A stretch of DNA of 64,000 nt, from NCBI RefSeq assembly GCF_900114675.1, contig NZ_FOZM01000001.1, positions 992,001 through 1,056,000 of the forward strand, in the 5' to 3' direction. Shown here piece after piece: positions 26,621-34,797 of this stretch. This stretch comes from Yoonia litorea. Lineage in GTDB: Bacteria > Pseudomonadota > Alphaproteobacteria > Rhodobacterales > Rhodobacteraceae. The notes under the pieces were generated by a model, which saw only the letters and a program-made list of their open reading frames with translations, made no database searches and had not been told where the DNA came from. The first letter of the stretch is position 1. The number at the start of each line of letters is the position of its first letter. The translations under genes were made by a program, and so were the position numbers.

Positions 26621-26673
26621 TCGGCCCCGAAATATCCTCGCGGGGAGCGTCAGCGGGGGGCAGACAGCCCCCC
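26621..26673 (-). repeat. Longer hairpin/T-tract intergenic element after the HD gene
   Basis: On the minus strand GGGGGGC-TGTCT-GCCCCCC (26667-26673 with 26655-26661) is followed by CTCCCCGCGAGG and ATATTT. It begins 16 bases beyond the stop of the HD phosphohydrolase gene, in the same orientation, so it may terminate that operon. Its layout (G/C hairpin, then CTCCCC..G, then T-rich) resembles the element after iscR at 28906. Confidence 0.6.
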
Positions 26674-26688
26674 ATCGGCGATGCAACA

Positions 26689-27282
26689 TCAGGATGCTGT
26701 TGTATGTTCGGCGAACCAACGGTCGATCCGCGCCTTCAGGGCCTCCCAGATCGCGGGCGCACCTTTTTGCACCTTGACCCCAACACGGGTCTGCAACTGC
26801 TCGGCGGTGACATTGTATTCAGGCCATGACCCGCCATCTGTCGCTAGATTGGATACAACCGGCTGCACGCGATCAATGGATTTGGCAAAGATGGCGTCGT
26901 CGGTCTCTGCGGCTTCGAACTCTTCCCAGAGGGTGCGGAACGCTTTGCGTTGATCCTCTGGCAAAAGGCCGAAAATCCGGTCAGCGGCCTTTTCTTCGAT
27001 GCGCGCCATTTCGACAGGGTCGTGGTTGCCGTGGATGGGATTATCGCCAGCGTCAATTTCCACAATGTCGTGGATCAACAGCATTTTGATCACGCGGTCG
27101 ATATTGACAGGCCGGTTGGCATGTTCGGCCATCACAAGCGCATAAAGCGCGATGTGCCAGCTGTGTTCGCCCGAGTTTTCCTTGCGCGAACCGTCACAAA
27201 GCGTCGTGCCGCGCACCACAGACTTAAGCTTGTCCACTTCGGTCAGAAACGCGAGTTGGGCATTGATCCGTGTGTTGCTCAC
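26689..27282 (-). CDS. HD domain phosphohydrolase (YfbR/5'-deoxynucleotidase-like)
   Basis: A 197-residue metal-dependent phosphohydrolase. The ligands are visible in ENSGEHSWHIALYA, LLIHDIVEIDAGD and the later Asp in KSIDRVQPV. The length and pattern match the HD_3/YfbR group acting on nucleoside monophosphates; the exact substrate is unproven. It starts with GTG at 27282, overlapping the stop of the upstream hypothetical as GTGA, so it belongs to the three-gene operon 28283-26689. Confidence 0.88.
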   Translation of the reverse strand: MSNTRINAQLAFLTEVDKLKSVVRGTTLCDGSRKENSGEHSWHIALYALVMAEHANRPVNIDRVIKMLLIHDIVEIDAGDNPIHGNHDPVEMARIEEKAADRIFGLLPEDQRKAFRTLWEEFEAAETDDAIFAKSIDRVQPVVSNLATDGGSWPEYNVTAEQLQTRVGVKVQKGAPAIWEALKARIDRWFAEHTTAS

Positions 27283-27626
27283 CGTGTGATGCGCCGTGGT
27301 GCGTTGATACCTTTGAGCCTGAGCGTCTCTTGCATATCAGCGGTCTCTTCGGCCTGCGCATCATCGCTTTCGTCGTCGGCGCCCTCCTCATCGGGGGTGA
27401 TGTCCATATAGCCGTTGGCGCGACGCTCATCCAAAAGCTTGCGTGCTCTGGCTTCAGCGCGCCTGACGCGCACGGCCGTCAGAAACGCCTCTTCCAGCGT
27501 TTGTGACGAAGCCCCAAGAACGCCTGCGACGGTTTCGACAATGCCGATATCGCCGGACGCCTCTTGATCGGCGAGGGCGAGATCGGCGAGCTCGCCAGCA
27601 ACTTGTTCAAGATAGCTGTCTGCCAT
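27279..27626 (-). CDS. Hypothetical acidic protein
   Basis: A 115-residue protein I do not recognise. The N-terminal 70 residues look helical (LEQVAGELADLALADQEA, LEEAFLTAVRVRRAEARA). Residues about 78-100 are very acidic (DEEGADDESDD), and the C-terminus is basic. It is translated between an alpha/beta hydrolase (3 bases upstream) and an HD phosphohydrolase (overlapping stop), so it is surely expressed with them. Confidence 0.75.
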   Translation of the reverse strand: MADSYLEQVAGELADLALADQEASGDIGIVETVAGVLGASSQTLEEAFLTAVRVRRAEARARKLLDERRANGYMDITPDEEGADDESDDAQAEETADMQETLRLKGINAPRRITR

Positions 27627-27629
27627 GGC

Positions 27630-28283
27630 CTAGCGCGTGTTTTCGGTCAGACGACGGCGCACATAGGTTCTGACGTGGTCGATCATCGGGTCCATATGCG
27701 GATCCTCGAAGAAGTGACCGGCACCATCCATGACCTCATGGGTGATTGTGATGCCTTTTTGTTCGTGCAGCTTGTTCACCAGATTGACGGTATCCGCAGG
27801 CGGCGCGACGCGGTCGTTGGTCCCGTTGATGATCAGGCCGGATGACGGGCAGGGTGCAAGGAAGCTGAAATCATACATATTGGCAGGCGGGCTGACCGAG
27901 ATGAAACCGGTAATCTCCGGACGGCGCATCAACAGCTGCATGCCAATCCAGGCCCCAAAAGAGAAACCAGCGACCCAGCAATGTTTGGAATTGCTGTTCA
28001 TCGACTGCAGGTAGTCCAGCGCGGAGGCTGCATCAGAGAGCTCTCCGACGCCCTGATCGTATTCGCCCTGACTGCGCCCGACACCGCGGAAATTGAACCG
28101 CAACACGGTGAAGCCCATGTTGTAGAACGCATAGTGCAGGTTGTAGACGACACGGTTGTTCATGGTGCCGCCGAATTGCGGGTGGGGATGCAGGACAATG
28201 GCAATCGGCGCATCGCGGTCTTTTTGTGGGTGGTAGCGGCCTTCGAGGCGGCCTTCTGGTCCTGGAAAAATGACTTCGGGCAT
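27630..28283 (-). CDS. Alpha/beta hydrolase
   Basis: A 217-residue cytosolic hydrolase of the compact, dienelactone-hydrolase-like group. The nucleophile elbow is GFSFGAW, the acid probably the Asp in NGTNDRVAPP, and the histidine the one in DGAGHFFED. HPHPQFGGTMNN near the N-terminus forms the oxyanion region and is typical of this subfamily. The substrate is unknown. It is the first gene of the operon with the acidic hypothetical and the HD protein, divergent from iscR. Confidence 0.88.
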   Translation of the reverse strand: MPEVIFPGPEGRLEGRYHPQKDRDAPIAIVLHPHPQFGGTMNNRVVYNLHYAFYNMGFTVLRFNFRGVGRSQGEYDQGVGELSDAASALDYLQSMNSNSKHCWVAGFSFGAWIGMQLLMRRPEITGFISVSPPANMYDFSFLAPCPSSGLIINGTNDRVAPPADTVNLVNKLHEQKGITITHEVMDGAGHFFEDPHMDPMIDHVRTYVRRRLTENTR

Positions 28284-28338
28284 TCTGTGTCCGTTATTCT
28301 GGCCTGAAACGTTAATCTTGACGGAAACGCTCAGGCAC

Positions 28339-28355
28339 TTTAGAAGGATTCTAAA
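28339..28355. promoter_or_regulatory. Palindrome upstream of iscR, candidate iron-responsive operator
   Basis: TTTAGAA-GGA-TTCTAAA, 7-bp perfect arms with a 3-base spacer, about 93 bases before the iscR ATG. The location fits autoregulation by IscR. Rhodobacterales are known to carry an Iron-Rhodo-box before iscR and iron genes; I recall the name and position but did not check the consensus. A similar sequence lies at 29650. Confidence 0.65.
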
Positions 28356-28447
28356 CTGAGCCGTGGCCCATGGGTATCACGGTTCGAAGTAAAGTCGCGC
28401 AGGCGCGGCGTCAATGCCGTTGCCACCGGTGAAGTCAGGGGAGAGAG

Positions 28448-28906
28448 ATGAAACTCAGCACCAAAGGCCGTTATGCGATGGTCGCGCTTGCTGATCTGGC
28501 GCTGCAGGATGGTGATGTCCTTGTCAATCTGACCGAGATTTCCAAACGGCAGGATATCTCATTGCCCTATCTGGAACAGCTTTTCGTCAAGCTGCGCCGC
28601 GCAGGGTTGGTCGATTCCGTCCGTGGGCCGGGTGGCGGCTACCGACTGGCGCGTCCAGCCTCGGATATTCGTGTCTCTGAAATTCTTGGCGCCGTGGATG
28701 AAACGGTCTCGGCGATGCACAAGGGTGCAGGCGCCTCTGGCGCGGCATCTGGCAGCCGGGCGCAATCGATGACCAACCGGCTTTGGGAAGGGTTGTCGGC
28801 GCATGTCTATGTTTTTCTGCACCAGGCGCGCCTCTCTGATGTTGTGGGCAATGAGCTTGCGCCATGTCCGGCCGTTCCGGCGCTCTTTGAAGTGGTTGAT
28901 GAATAG
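28448..28906 (+). CDS. iscR: Rrf2 family regulator IscR, single-cysteine type
   Basis: A 152-residue winged-helix repressor at the head of the suf operon. It has the Rrf2 N-terminus MKLSTKGRYAMVALADLA, the recognition region ISLPYLEQLFVKLRRAGLV and the wing VRGPGGGYRLARP. The usual cluster-binding trio of cysteines after residue 90 is absent (HKGAGASGAASGSR instead); the only cysteine is Cys140. This matches the IscR type described in Rhodobacter, which is said to bind an Fe-S cluster with unusual ligands. It probably represses the operon when iron is sufficient. Confidence 0.92.
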   Translation: MKLSTKGRYAMVALADLALQDGDVLVNLTEISKRQDISLPYLEQLFVKLRRAGLVDSVRGPGGGYRLARPASDIRVSEILGAVDETVSAMHKGAGASGAASGSRAQSMTNRLWEGLSAHVYVFLHQARLSDVVGNELAPCPAVPALFEVVDE

Positions 28907-28965
28907 GGGGCGCTGCCCCCGTCGCCAGAAGGCGACTCCCCCGAAGTATTTTTGGCAAAATGATG
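28906..28965 (+). repeat. Hairpin/T-tract intergenic element between iscR and the desulfurase gene
   Basis: GGGGGC-GCT-GCCCCC (28906-28920), then GTCGCC-AGAA-GGCGAC (28921-28936), then TCCCCCGAAG and TATTTTT. It ends GGCAAAATGATGAG, and this conserved tail contains the start codon of the next gene. It is a longer variant of the element at 2765, 8057 and 18951. It fills the whole iscR-desulfurase gap and could attenuate transcription into the suf genes. Confidence 0.7.
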
Positions 28966-29994
28966 AGAACCTATCTGGATCATAACGCGACGACACCGCT
29001 GCGCCCCGAGGCGCGGCAGGCTATGCTGGCGGCGATGGATGTGGTCGGCAATCCGTCATCGGTCCACGCCGAGGGTCGTGCCGCGAAAGCATTGGTCGAG
29101 AAAGCCCGTGCGCAGGTCGCCGAGGCTGTGGGGGCATCAAATGCGGATGTTGTCTTCGTTTCTGGCGCGACCGAGGCCGCGGCACTTGCCCTTGCCGGAC
29201 GCGGTCTGAAGGCTGCACCCATAGAGCATGATGCGGTTCACGCCTGGATTGATCCTGTTCTGCCTGTTGTGAATGGTGCGGTACAGGTGGCCGTGCCTGA
29301 AAGCGCTGTTGTGCAGCTTGCCAATTCTGAAACTGGTATTGTGCAGGAGCTGCCGCCGGGCCTTGCTGTGAGTGATATCACCCAAGGTTTCGGCCGGTTG
29401 CCCTTCGCCTTTTCCTGGGCCGGTGTCGGGATGGTGTTCCTGTCTGCCCACAAATTTGGTGGTCCGAAAGGCGTGGGCGCGCTGGTGTTTCCGCAAGGAA
29501 CGGATATTGCTGCGCAAATCAAGGGCGGCGGGCAGGAAATGGGCCGACGCTCCGGCACGGAGAACATCATCGGTATTGCCGGGATGGGGGCTGCAGCGGT
29601 TGCCGCACAGGCCGATCTTGCGGCGGGAAAATGGGACCGGATCGAAAAACTTAGAAATATTCTAGAAAACGCCATTGAGGCGCAGGAAAAGAATACTATT
29701 TTTGTCGGGAAAGATGTTAGGCGCCTTCCCAATACCTCGTGTTTTGTCACCCCGGACTGGAAGGGTGAAACGCAGGTGATGGCGATGGATCTTGCAGGTT
29801 TTGCGGTTTCGGCAGGCTCTGCCTGTTCAAGCGGAAAGGTAAAAACCAGCAGGGTTCTCAAGGCGTTAGGGCTGGATGATGACCTTGCGGCATGTGCGCT
29901 GCGCGTGTCTTTGGGGCTTGAAACAACTGAAGACGAGGTTCTGCGGTTTGCAGAGGCTTGGGGAAAGAAAATGGCGCGGCGCCGGGCCGCTTGA
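28960..29994 (+). CDS. Cysteine desulfurase, compact NifS/IscS type
   Basis: A PLP enzyme that takes sulfur from cysteine for Fe-S clusters. Group I motifs are present: [10 protein letters not shown], the PLP lysine K165 in [16 protein letters not shown], and catalytic C289 in [15 protein letters not shown]. At 344 residues it is clearly shorter than IscS; the region between TEAAALAL (71-78) and LANSETG (120-126) is condensed. The start codon lies in the tail of the intergenic repeat; ATGs at 28960 and 28963 are both possible. The same operon also encodes SufS, so two desulfurases are made together. Confidence 0.9.
   Translation: MMRTYLDHNATTPLRPEARQAMLAAMDVVGNPSSVHAEGRAAKALVEKARAQVAEAVGASNADVVFVSGATEAAALALAGRGLKAAPIEHDAVHAWIDPVLPVVNGAVQVAVPESAVVQLANSETGIVQELPPGLAVSDITQGFGRLPFAFSWAGVGMVFLSAHKFGGPKGVGALVFPQGTDIAAQIKGGGQEMGRRSGTENIIGIAGMGAAAVAAQADLAAGKWDRIEKLRNILENAIEAQEKNTIFVGKDVRRLPNTSCFVTPDWKGETQVMAMDLAGFAVSAGSACSSGKVKTSRVLKALGLDDDLAACALRVSLGLETTEDEVLRFAEAWGKKMARRRAA
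29650..29666. promoter_or_regulatory. Second iscR-type palindrome inside the desulfurase gene
   Basis: CTTAGAA-ATA-TTCTAGA shares 12 of 14 arm bases with the palindrome upstream of iscR and has the same 3-base spacer. It lies about 340 bases before sufB. It may be a second IscR site controlling the sufB part of the operon, or a coincidence within coding sequence. Confidence 0.4.
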
Positions 29995-30005
29995 GAGGAA
30001 AGACA

Positions 30006-31529
30006 ATGACAGCTTTGGATACAGTCGAGGTCAAAGAGGGTGTTGATCAAGAGACCGTGGATGCGGTCAAGGAGCTCTCGGGCAATTATAAATACGGGTG
30101 GGAAACCGAAATCGAGATGGAATTCGCGCCCAAGGGCGTGAACCCCGATATCGTTCGGCTGATTTCGCAAAAGAATAACGAACCTGAGTGGATGACCGAA
30201 TGGCGGCTGTCGGCGTTCGAGCGTTGGGAAAAGATGGAAGAGCCCACTTGGGCGATGGTCAACTATCCTGACATCGATTTTCAGGACATCTATTACTACG
30301 CCCGCCCCAAAAGCATGGAAGAAAAGCCCAAGTCTCTGGACGAGGTCGATCCCAAGCTGCTGGCAACCTATGAAAAGCTCGGCATCCCTTTGAAAGAGCA
30401 GATGATCCTTGCTGGCGTCGAGGGTGCTGAGGATGCGCCTGCCGAAGGGCGTAAAGTAGCTGTAGATGCGGTCTTTGACTCCGTCTCTGTCGGCACGACC
30501 TTCCAGAAAGAGTTGGAGAAGGCAGGGGTTATTTTCTGCTCGATCTCCGAGGCCATCGAAAAGCATCCCGAGCTGGTAAAGAAATATCTGGGGTCTGTCG
30601 TTCCGCCGTCAGACAATTTCTATGCAACGCTGAACTCGGCTGTCTTTTCGGACGGATCGTTTGTCTACATCCCGCCGGGTGTGCGCTGCCCGATGGAGCT
30701 GTCCACCTATTTCCGGATCAACGCTGAAAACACGGGCCAGTTCGAGCGGACACTGATCATTGCCGACAAGGGATCATACGTGTCGTATCTTGAGGGGTGT
30801 ACTGCGCCCAAGCGCGACACGGCGCAGCTTCATGCGGCTGTGGTCGAAATCATCGTAGAGGAAGATGCCGAGGTCAAATACTCCACCGTGCAAAACTGGT
30901 TCCCCGGTGATGAAGACGGCAAGGGCGGCATCTACAACTTTGTGACGAAACGCGCTGATTGTCGTGGTGACCGGGCAAAGGTGATGTGGACCCAGGTCGA
31001 GACCGGCTCGGCCGTCACATGGAAATACCCAAGCTGCATCCTGCGCGGCAATGACAGCCAGGGTGAATTCTACTCCATCGCGATTGCCAATAACATGCAG
31101 CAGGCCGATACCGGCACGAAAATGGTGCATCTGGGAAAGAACACAAAGTCGCGGATCGTCTCCAAGGGGATCAGCGCCGGGAAAGCGCAGAACACCTATC
31201 GCGGGCTGGTCTCCATGCACCCGAAAGCCAAGGAATCGCGCAACTACACGCAGTGCGACAGCTTGCTGATCGGTGACAAATGCGGCGCGCATACGGTGCC
31301 CTACATCGAGGTGAAGAACAATTCCTCGCGGGTTGAGCACGAAGCAACTACATCCAAGGTCGATGACGACCAGCTTTTCTATTGCCGCAGCCGCGGCATG
31401 GACGAGGAAGAGGCCGTGGCGCTTGTGGTCAACGGGTTCTGCAAGGAAGTGTTGCAGGCCCTGCCGATGGAATTTGCGATGGAAGCTCAGGCACTTGTCG
31501 CAATCTCGCTCGAAGGGTCCGTTGGCTGA
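30006..31529 (+). CDS. sufB: Fe-S cluster assembly protein SufB
   Basis: Scaffold subunit of the SufBC2D complex. The 507-residue length and blocks such as [36 protein letters not shown] and [19 protein letters not shown] are typical. The C-terminal region ([23 protein letters not shown]) is the core beta-helix end shared with SufD. The frame extends upstream to 29958, but the ATG at 30006 has a GAGAGGA site and gives the normal N-terminus. Confidence 0.97.
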   Translation: MTALDTVEVKEGVDQETVDAVKELSGNYKYGWETEIEMEFAPKGVNPDIVRLISQKNNEPEWMTEWRLSAFERWEKMEEPTWAMVNYPDIDFQDIYYYARPKSMEEKPKSLDEVDPKLLATYEKLGIPLKEQMILAGVEGAEDAPAEGRKVAVDAVFDSVSVGTTFQKELEKAGVIFCSISEAIEKHPELVKKYLGSVVPPSDNFYATLNSAVFSDGSFVYIPPGVRCPMELSTYFRINAENTGQFERTLIIADKGSYVSYLEGCTAPKRDTAQLHAAVVEIIVEEDAEVKYSTVQNWFPGDEDGKGGIYNFVTKRADCRGDRAKVMWTQVETGSAVTWKYPSCILRGNDSQGEFYSIAIANNMQQADTGTKMVHLGKNTKSRIVSKGISAGKAQNTYRGLVSMHPKAKESRNYTQCDSLLIGDKCGAHTVPYIEVKNNSSRVEHEATTSKVDDDQLFYCRSRGMDEEEAVALVVNGFCKEVLQALPMEFAMEAQALVAISLEGSVG

Positions 31530-31576
31530 TCATGTCGCAAGCATGTGTCAATAATTGTCGCGCCGCCGTCACGCTG

Positions 31577-31617
31577 CGGCCCCGATCTTGCCCAAATGTG
31601 CGGGCAAGATTGGGCCG
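31577..31617 (+). other. Strong hairpin between sufB and the membrane hypothetical
   Basis: CGGCCC-C-GATCTTGCCC (31577-31593) pairs with GGGCAAGATT-GGGCCG (31602-31617): 16 base pairs with one bulged C, one G-T pair and an 8-base loop. There is no T-run after it, so it is not a standard terminator. It may stabilise the sufB 3' end, attenuate or mark an RNA processing site inside the operon. Confidence 0.7.
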
Positions 31618-31643
31618 TTGGCGATTTGATGGGGTAATTCGGC

Positions 31644-32162
31644 ATGGCGCATCGCAAGCAGGATATCAACGATTTCAACGCGCGGGTGAAGCGCATCAAC
31701 AGTCCGCGGAACAAGTCATACTTCGACCCGGATCTGGGGATGCATGTTCCCAAGCGGGTGCCGCGCGACAAAATCAAGAAAGCCAAGGTGCGCGAAGAGT
31801 CATCTTTTCTGGCGCTTTTCATCGTCTCAGCCGTGCTGGGCGCCTTCGGGTACTTCGCCGCACAGGTCATCCGTGTCCGCTACATTCCAGAGGTCGATAC
31901 AGCCATGATGGCGTTGACCGTCGATCTGCTTGTAGCGCTCTGGGTTGTGGCGATGGTCACAGCGCTGACCAACAAACGCAGCCTTTTCGATCGCTTGTCC
32001 CAAGCAGTCGGGATCTATGCCATGGTGGTCGCTGGCCACAATCTGATCTGGCGCTGGCCGGAGCAGATGGCAATGATCTACACACCGGAACATGTGCAAT
32101 ACGTCATGGCGACGACGACAGAAATGTCGGTGATCGTGGGCGCAAGCACCTACACCTTCTAA
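31644..32162 (+). CDS. Hypothetical membrane protein in the suf operon
   Basis: A 172-residue protein I do not recognise by family. The first 50 residues are soluble and strongly basic (KQDINDFNARVKRINSPRNKS; KRVPRDKIKKAKVREE). Three hydrophobic segments follow (about 53-75, 84-105 and 120-134). Its place between sufB and sufC, in the same direction, argues for a role tied to Fe-S assembly or to membrane delivery of clusters; this is only context. Confidence 0.75.
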   Translation: MAHRKQDINDFNARVKRINSPRNKSYFDPDLGMHVPKRVPRDKIKKAKVREESSFLALFIVSAVLGAFGYFAAQVIRVRYIPEVDTAMMALTVDLLVALWVVAMVTALTNKRSLFDRLSQAVGIYAMVVAGHNLIWRWPEQMAMIYTPEHVQYVMATTTEMSVIVGASTYTF

Positions 32163-32252
32163 ATCACACAAACGTCCACGCAACACACCGGACAGGCCAT
32201 CGGTCTGTGCGGTCGATTTGCGTGCCCATATCTGTATCCTGAGGAGACAATC

Positions 32253-33008
32253 ATGCTCGAGATCAAAGGCCTAGAGGTCAAACTTGAAGAAGAAGACAAG
32301 CAGATTCTGAAGGGCGTGGACCTGTCCATCGCACCCGGCACCGTGCATGCCATCATGGGGCCGAACGGATCTGGCAAATCAACGCTGTCCTATGTGCTGT
32401 CCGGCAAGGACGGCTATGACGTCATCGGCGGTGAGGCCACACTTGATGGTGAGGACCTGCTGGAGCTTGAGCCGGAAGAACGCGCTGCGATGGGTCTTTT
32501 CCTTGCGTTTCAATATCCGGTTGAAATCCCCGGCGTCGGCAACATGACATTCCTGCGCACAGCCGTGAACGCGCAGCGCAAGGCGCGTGGCGAAGACGAA
32601 CTGAGCGCCGGCGATTTTCTGAAGGTTGTCCGTGAGAAGGCCAAGAGCCTCAAGATTGATGCGGATATGCTCAAGCGCCCTGTGAATATGGGCTTCTCTG
32701 GCGGTGAAAAGAAGCGCAACGAGATTCTGCAGATGGCGATGCTTGAGCCCAAGATGTGCGTGCTGGACGAAACGGATTCCGGTCTTGATGTTGATGCGAT
32801 GAAACTGGTCGCAGACGGTGTCAACGCGTTGCGCTCCGAAGGGCGGTCTTTCCTTGTGATCACCCACTACCAGCGTCTGCTCGACCACATCAAACCAGAC
32901 ATCGTGCATATCATGGCGGATGGCCGGATCGTGAAGTCTGGCGGCCCTGAGCTTGCCCTTGAGGTGGAAAACAACGGCTACGCCGATATTCTTTCTGAGG
33001 TGGCCTGA
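32253..33008 (+). CDS. sufC: Fe-S cluster assembly ATPase SufC
   Basis: The soluble ABC ATPase of the SufBC2D scaffold. It shows Walker A GPNGSGKST, signature FSGGEKKR and Walker B CVLDETDSGLD, with the SufC-typical EKKRNEILQMA. Length 251 is normal. The GGAG site is well spaced. Its stop overlaps the sufD start (TGATG). Confidence 0.97.
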   Translation: MLEIKGLEVKLEEEDKQILKGVDLSIAPGTVHAIMGPNGSGKSTLSYVLSGKDGYDVIGGEATLDGEDLLELEPEERAAMGLFLAFQYPVEIPGVGNMTFLRTAVNAQRKARGEDELSAGDFLKVVREKAKSLKIDADMLKRPVNMGFSGGEKKRNEILQMAMLEPKMCVLDETDSGLDVDAMKLVADGVNALRSEGRSFLVITHYQRLLDHIKPDIVHIMADGRIVKSGGPELALEVENNGYADILSEVA

Positions 33009-34294
33009 TGGCACTGGCAAAACTGAAACAGGACGTCACTGATGCCCGCCTTGCAGCGGTCAGCCTGCCTGAGGGGGCCGCATGGATCAACGCGGCTCGC
33101 AACGATGCACTGACACGCGTTGCAGCCATGGGCCTGCCGACACGACGTGACGAATACTGGAAATATACCGACCCGAGTTCCATCACAGCAGTTGATGCAC
33201 CGCAGGCGGCGATTTTGGACAACGACGAAGGTCCGCTTTTTGCGGATGTCGATCGGGTCAAGATCGTCTTCGTGGATGGTGTGTTCGACGAAGATGCCTC
33301 TGACGATCTTACCGCTGAAGGTGTCACGATTGAACGTCTTGCCGATGTGGCCGCAAGCGATATCCATTGGGCAAAGGATCTCTATGGCGTGCTTGAAGCG
33401 CGTGGGCAGAAGCCTGTGGCACGTCCTCTGGCTGCTTTAAACACCGCGACAGCCACAGACGGTGTGGTGATCCGCGTGACCGCCAAGGCCGAAAAGCCGA
33501 TCAATCTGATTTACCTGCACAACGATGCATCGTCCGATGCGGTCCTGCATAACCTCGTCAAGGTTGAGGCCGGAGCAGAGGTGACATTGCTTGAAACCGG
33601 GCCAGCGGCCTCGCGGTTTTCCAAATTGCTGGAAGTTGACGTGGCAGAGGGTGCAGCCTTTCACCATGTCCGCGCGCAAGGGCGCGATCACGAGCGACGC
33701 GCTGTCACGCATTGCTTTGCGCGGATTGAAAAGGAAGCGACCTTCAAGTCCTTCACGTTGACGTTCAATGGCGTTTTGACCCGCAATGAATGTGTGCTTG
33801 AGATAATCGGCGATGATGCAAGCGCGCATGTCGCCGGGGCATGTGTCGGTGATGGCAAGGATTTCCATCACGACGATACGGTTTTCATCACCCACGATGC
33901 AGTGAATTGCGAAAGCCGTCAGGTCTTCAAGAAGGTCCTGCGCAATGGGGCAACTGGTGTGTTTCAGGGCAAGATCCTCGTGAAAGAAGGGGCTCAGAAA
34001 ACTGACGGCTACCAGATCAGTCAATCGCTGCTGCTGGATGATGACAGTCAGTTTCTGGCCAAGCCGGAGTTGGAAATCTACGCCGATGACGTCGCCTGTT
34101 CGCATGGTTCGACATCTGGCGCGATTGACGAGGACGCGCTGTTCTATCTTCGCTCGCGTGGCGTCCCTGAAAAGATCGCCCGCAATATGCTGACATTGTC
34201 CTTCCTTGCTGAGGCTCTGGAAGAAATTGCAGACGAAGGCTTGGCAGAAGAACTGCGCGACCGTCTCGAATCCTGGTTGAACCGACACAGCTGA
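33008..34294 (+). CDS. sufD: Fe-S cluster assembly protein SufD
   Basis: The SufB paralogue in the SufBC2D complex. At 428 residues it has the N-terminal helical part (TRRDEYWKYTDPSSI) and the beta-helix core ending in KPELEIYADDVACSHGSTSGAIDEDALFYLRSRG, with the conserved Cys and His at the SufB interface. It is translationally coupled to sufC upstream and to the first Yip1-like gene downstream. Confidence 0.96.
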   Translation: MALAKLKQDVTDARLAAVSLPEGAAWINAARNDALTRVAAMGLPTRRDEYWKYTDPSSITAVDAPQAAILDNDEGPLFADVDRVKIVFVDGVFDEDASDDLTAEGVTIERLADVAASDIHWAKDLYGVLEARGQKPVARPLAALNTATATDGVVIRVTAKAEKPINLIYLHNDASSDAVLHNLVKVEAGAEVTLLETGPAASRFSKLLEVDVAEGAAFHHVRAQGRDHERRAVTHCFARIEKEATFKSFTLTFNGVLTRNECVLEIIGDDASAHVAGACVGDGKDFHHDDTVFITHDAVNCESRQVFKKVLRNGATGVFQGKILVKEGAQKTDGYQISQSLLLDDDSQFLAKPELEIYADDVACSHGSTSGAIDEDALFYLRSRGVPEKIARNMLTLSFLAEALEEIADEGLAEELRDRLESWLNRHS

Positions 34295-34797
34295 TGTCCG
34301 TTTCGACCGATATTGTGCGCACCTGGCGCAGGCCGCGGTCAGTGATCCGCGACCTGCTGGATCAAGGACGACGTGAGGACCGCGCGATTGTCTTTCTGAT
34401 GATCAGCTGTTTCCTGATCTTTGTCGCGCAGTGGCCACGTCTGCGCCGGGTTTCAGAAGGCTATGAGACCTCACCGTTTCCGCCCGAGATGAATTTCGAA
34501 GGCATGATGACCTATACTTTTTTCGGCACCGTGATCGTGTTGCCGTTGATGATGTATGGCATCGCTGCGTTCTCGCATCTCGTCGCAAAGCTTTTCGGCG
34601 GGAAGGGGTCATGGTTTGGCGCACGGCTGGCGCTTTTCTGGACGTTGCTTGCAACCTCGCCACTGTTTCTGTTCTACGGTCTTGTGCGCGGGTTGATCGG
34701 TCCAGGCACGCAGGCACAGGTTGTCGGCTGGATTGGCGCGCTTATCTTTGTGTACATCTGGGTGCAATCTTTGCGCGAGGCGGAATCCGGCACATGA
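34294..34797 (+). CDS. Yip1 family membrane protein 1
   Basis: A 167-residue protein with four probable transmembrane segments (about 31-47, 68-90, 107-130 and 140-156) and a charged N-terminus (RTWRRPRSVIRDLLDQGRRED). The RPRSVIRDLLDQGRRED start is seen in Yip1-type proteins next to suf genes of Rhodobacterales. Its ATG overlaps the sufD stop and its own stop overlaps the next gene (ATGA). The role in Fe-S assembly is unknown. Confidence 0.75.
   Translation: MSVSTDIVRTWRRPRSVIRDLLDQGRREDRAIVFLMISCFLIFVAQWPRLRRVSEGYETSPFPPEMNFEGMMTYTFFGTVIVLPLMMYGIAAFSHLVAKLFGGKGSWFGARLALFWTLLATSPLFLFYGLVRGLIGPGTQAQVVGWIGALIFVYIWVQSLREAESGT

Noticed and set aside
29238-30566. 442-codon minus-strand ORF opposite the desulfurase and sufB
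   Set aside because: It spans the boundary of two real genes on the other strand and has no ribosome site or domain.
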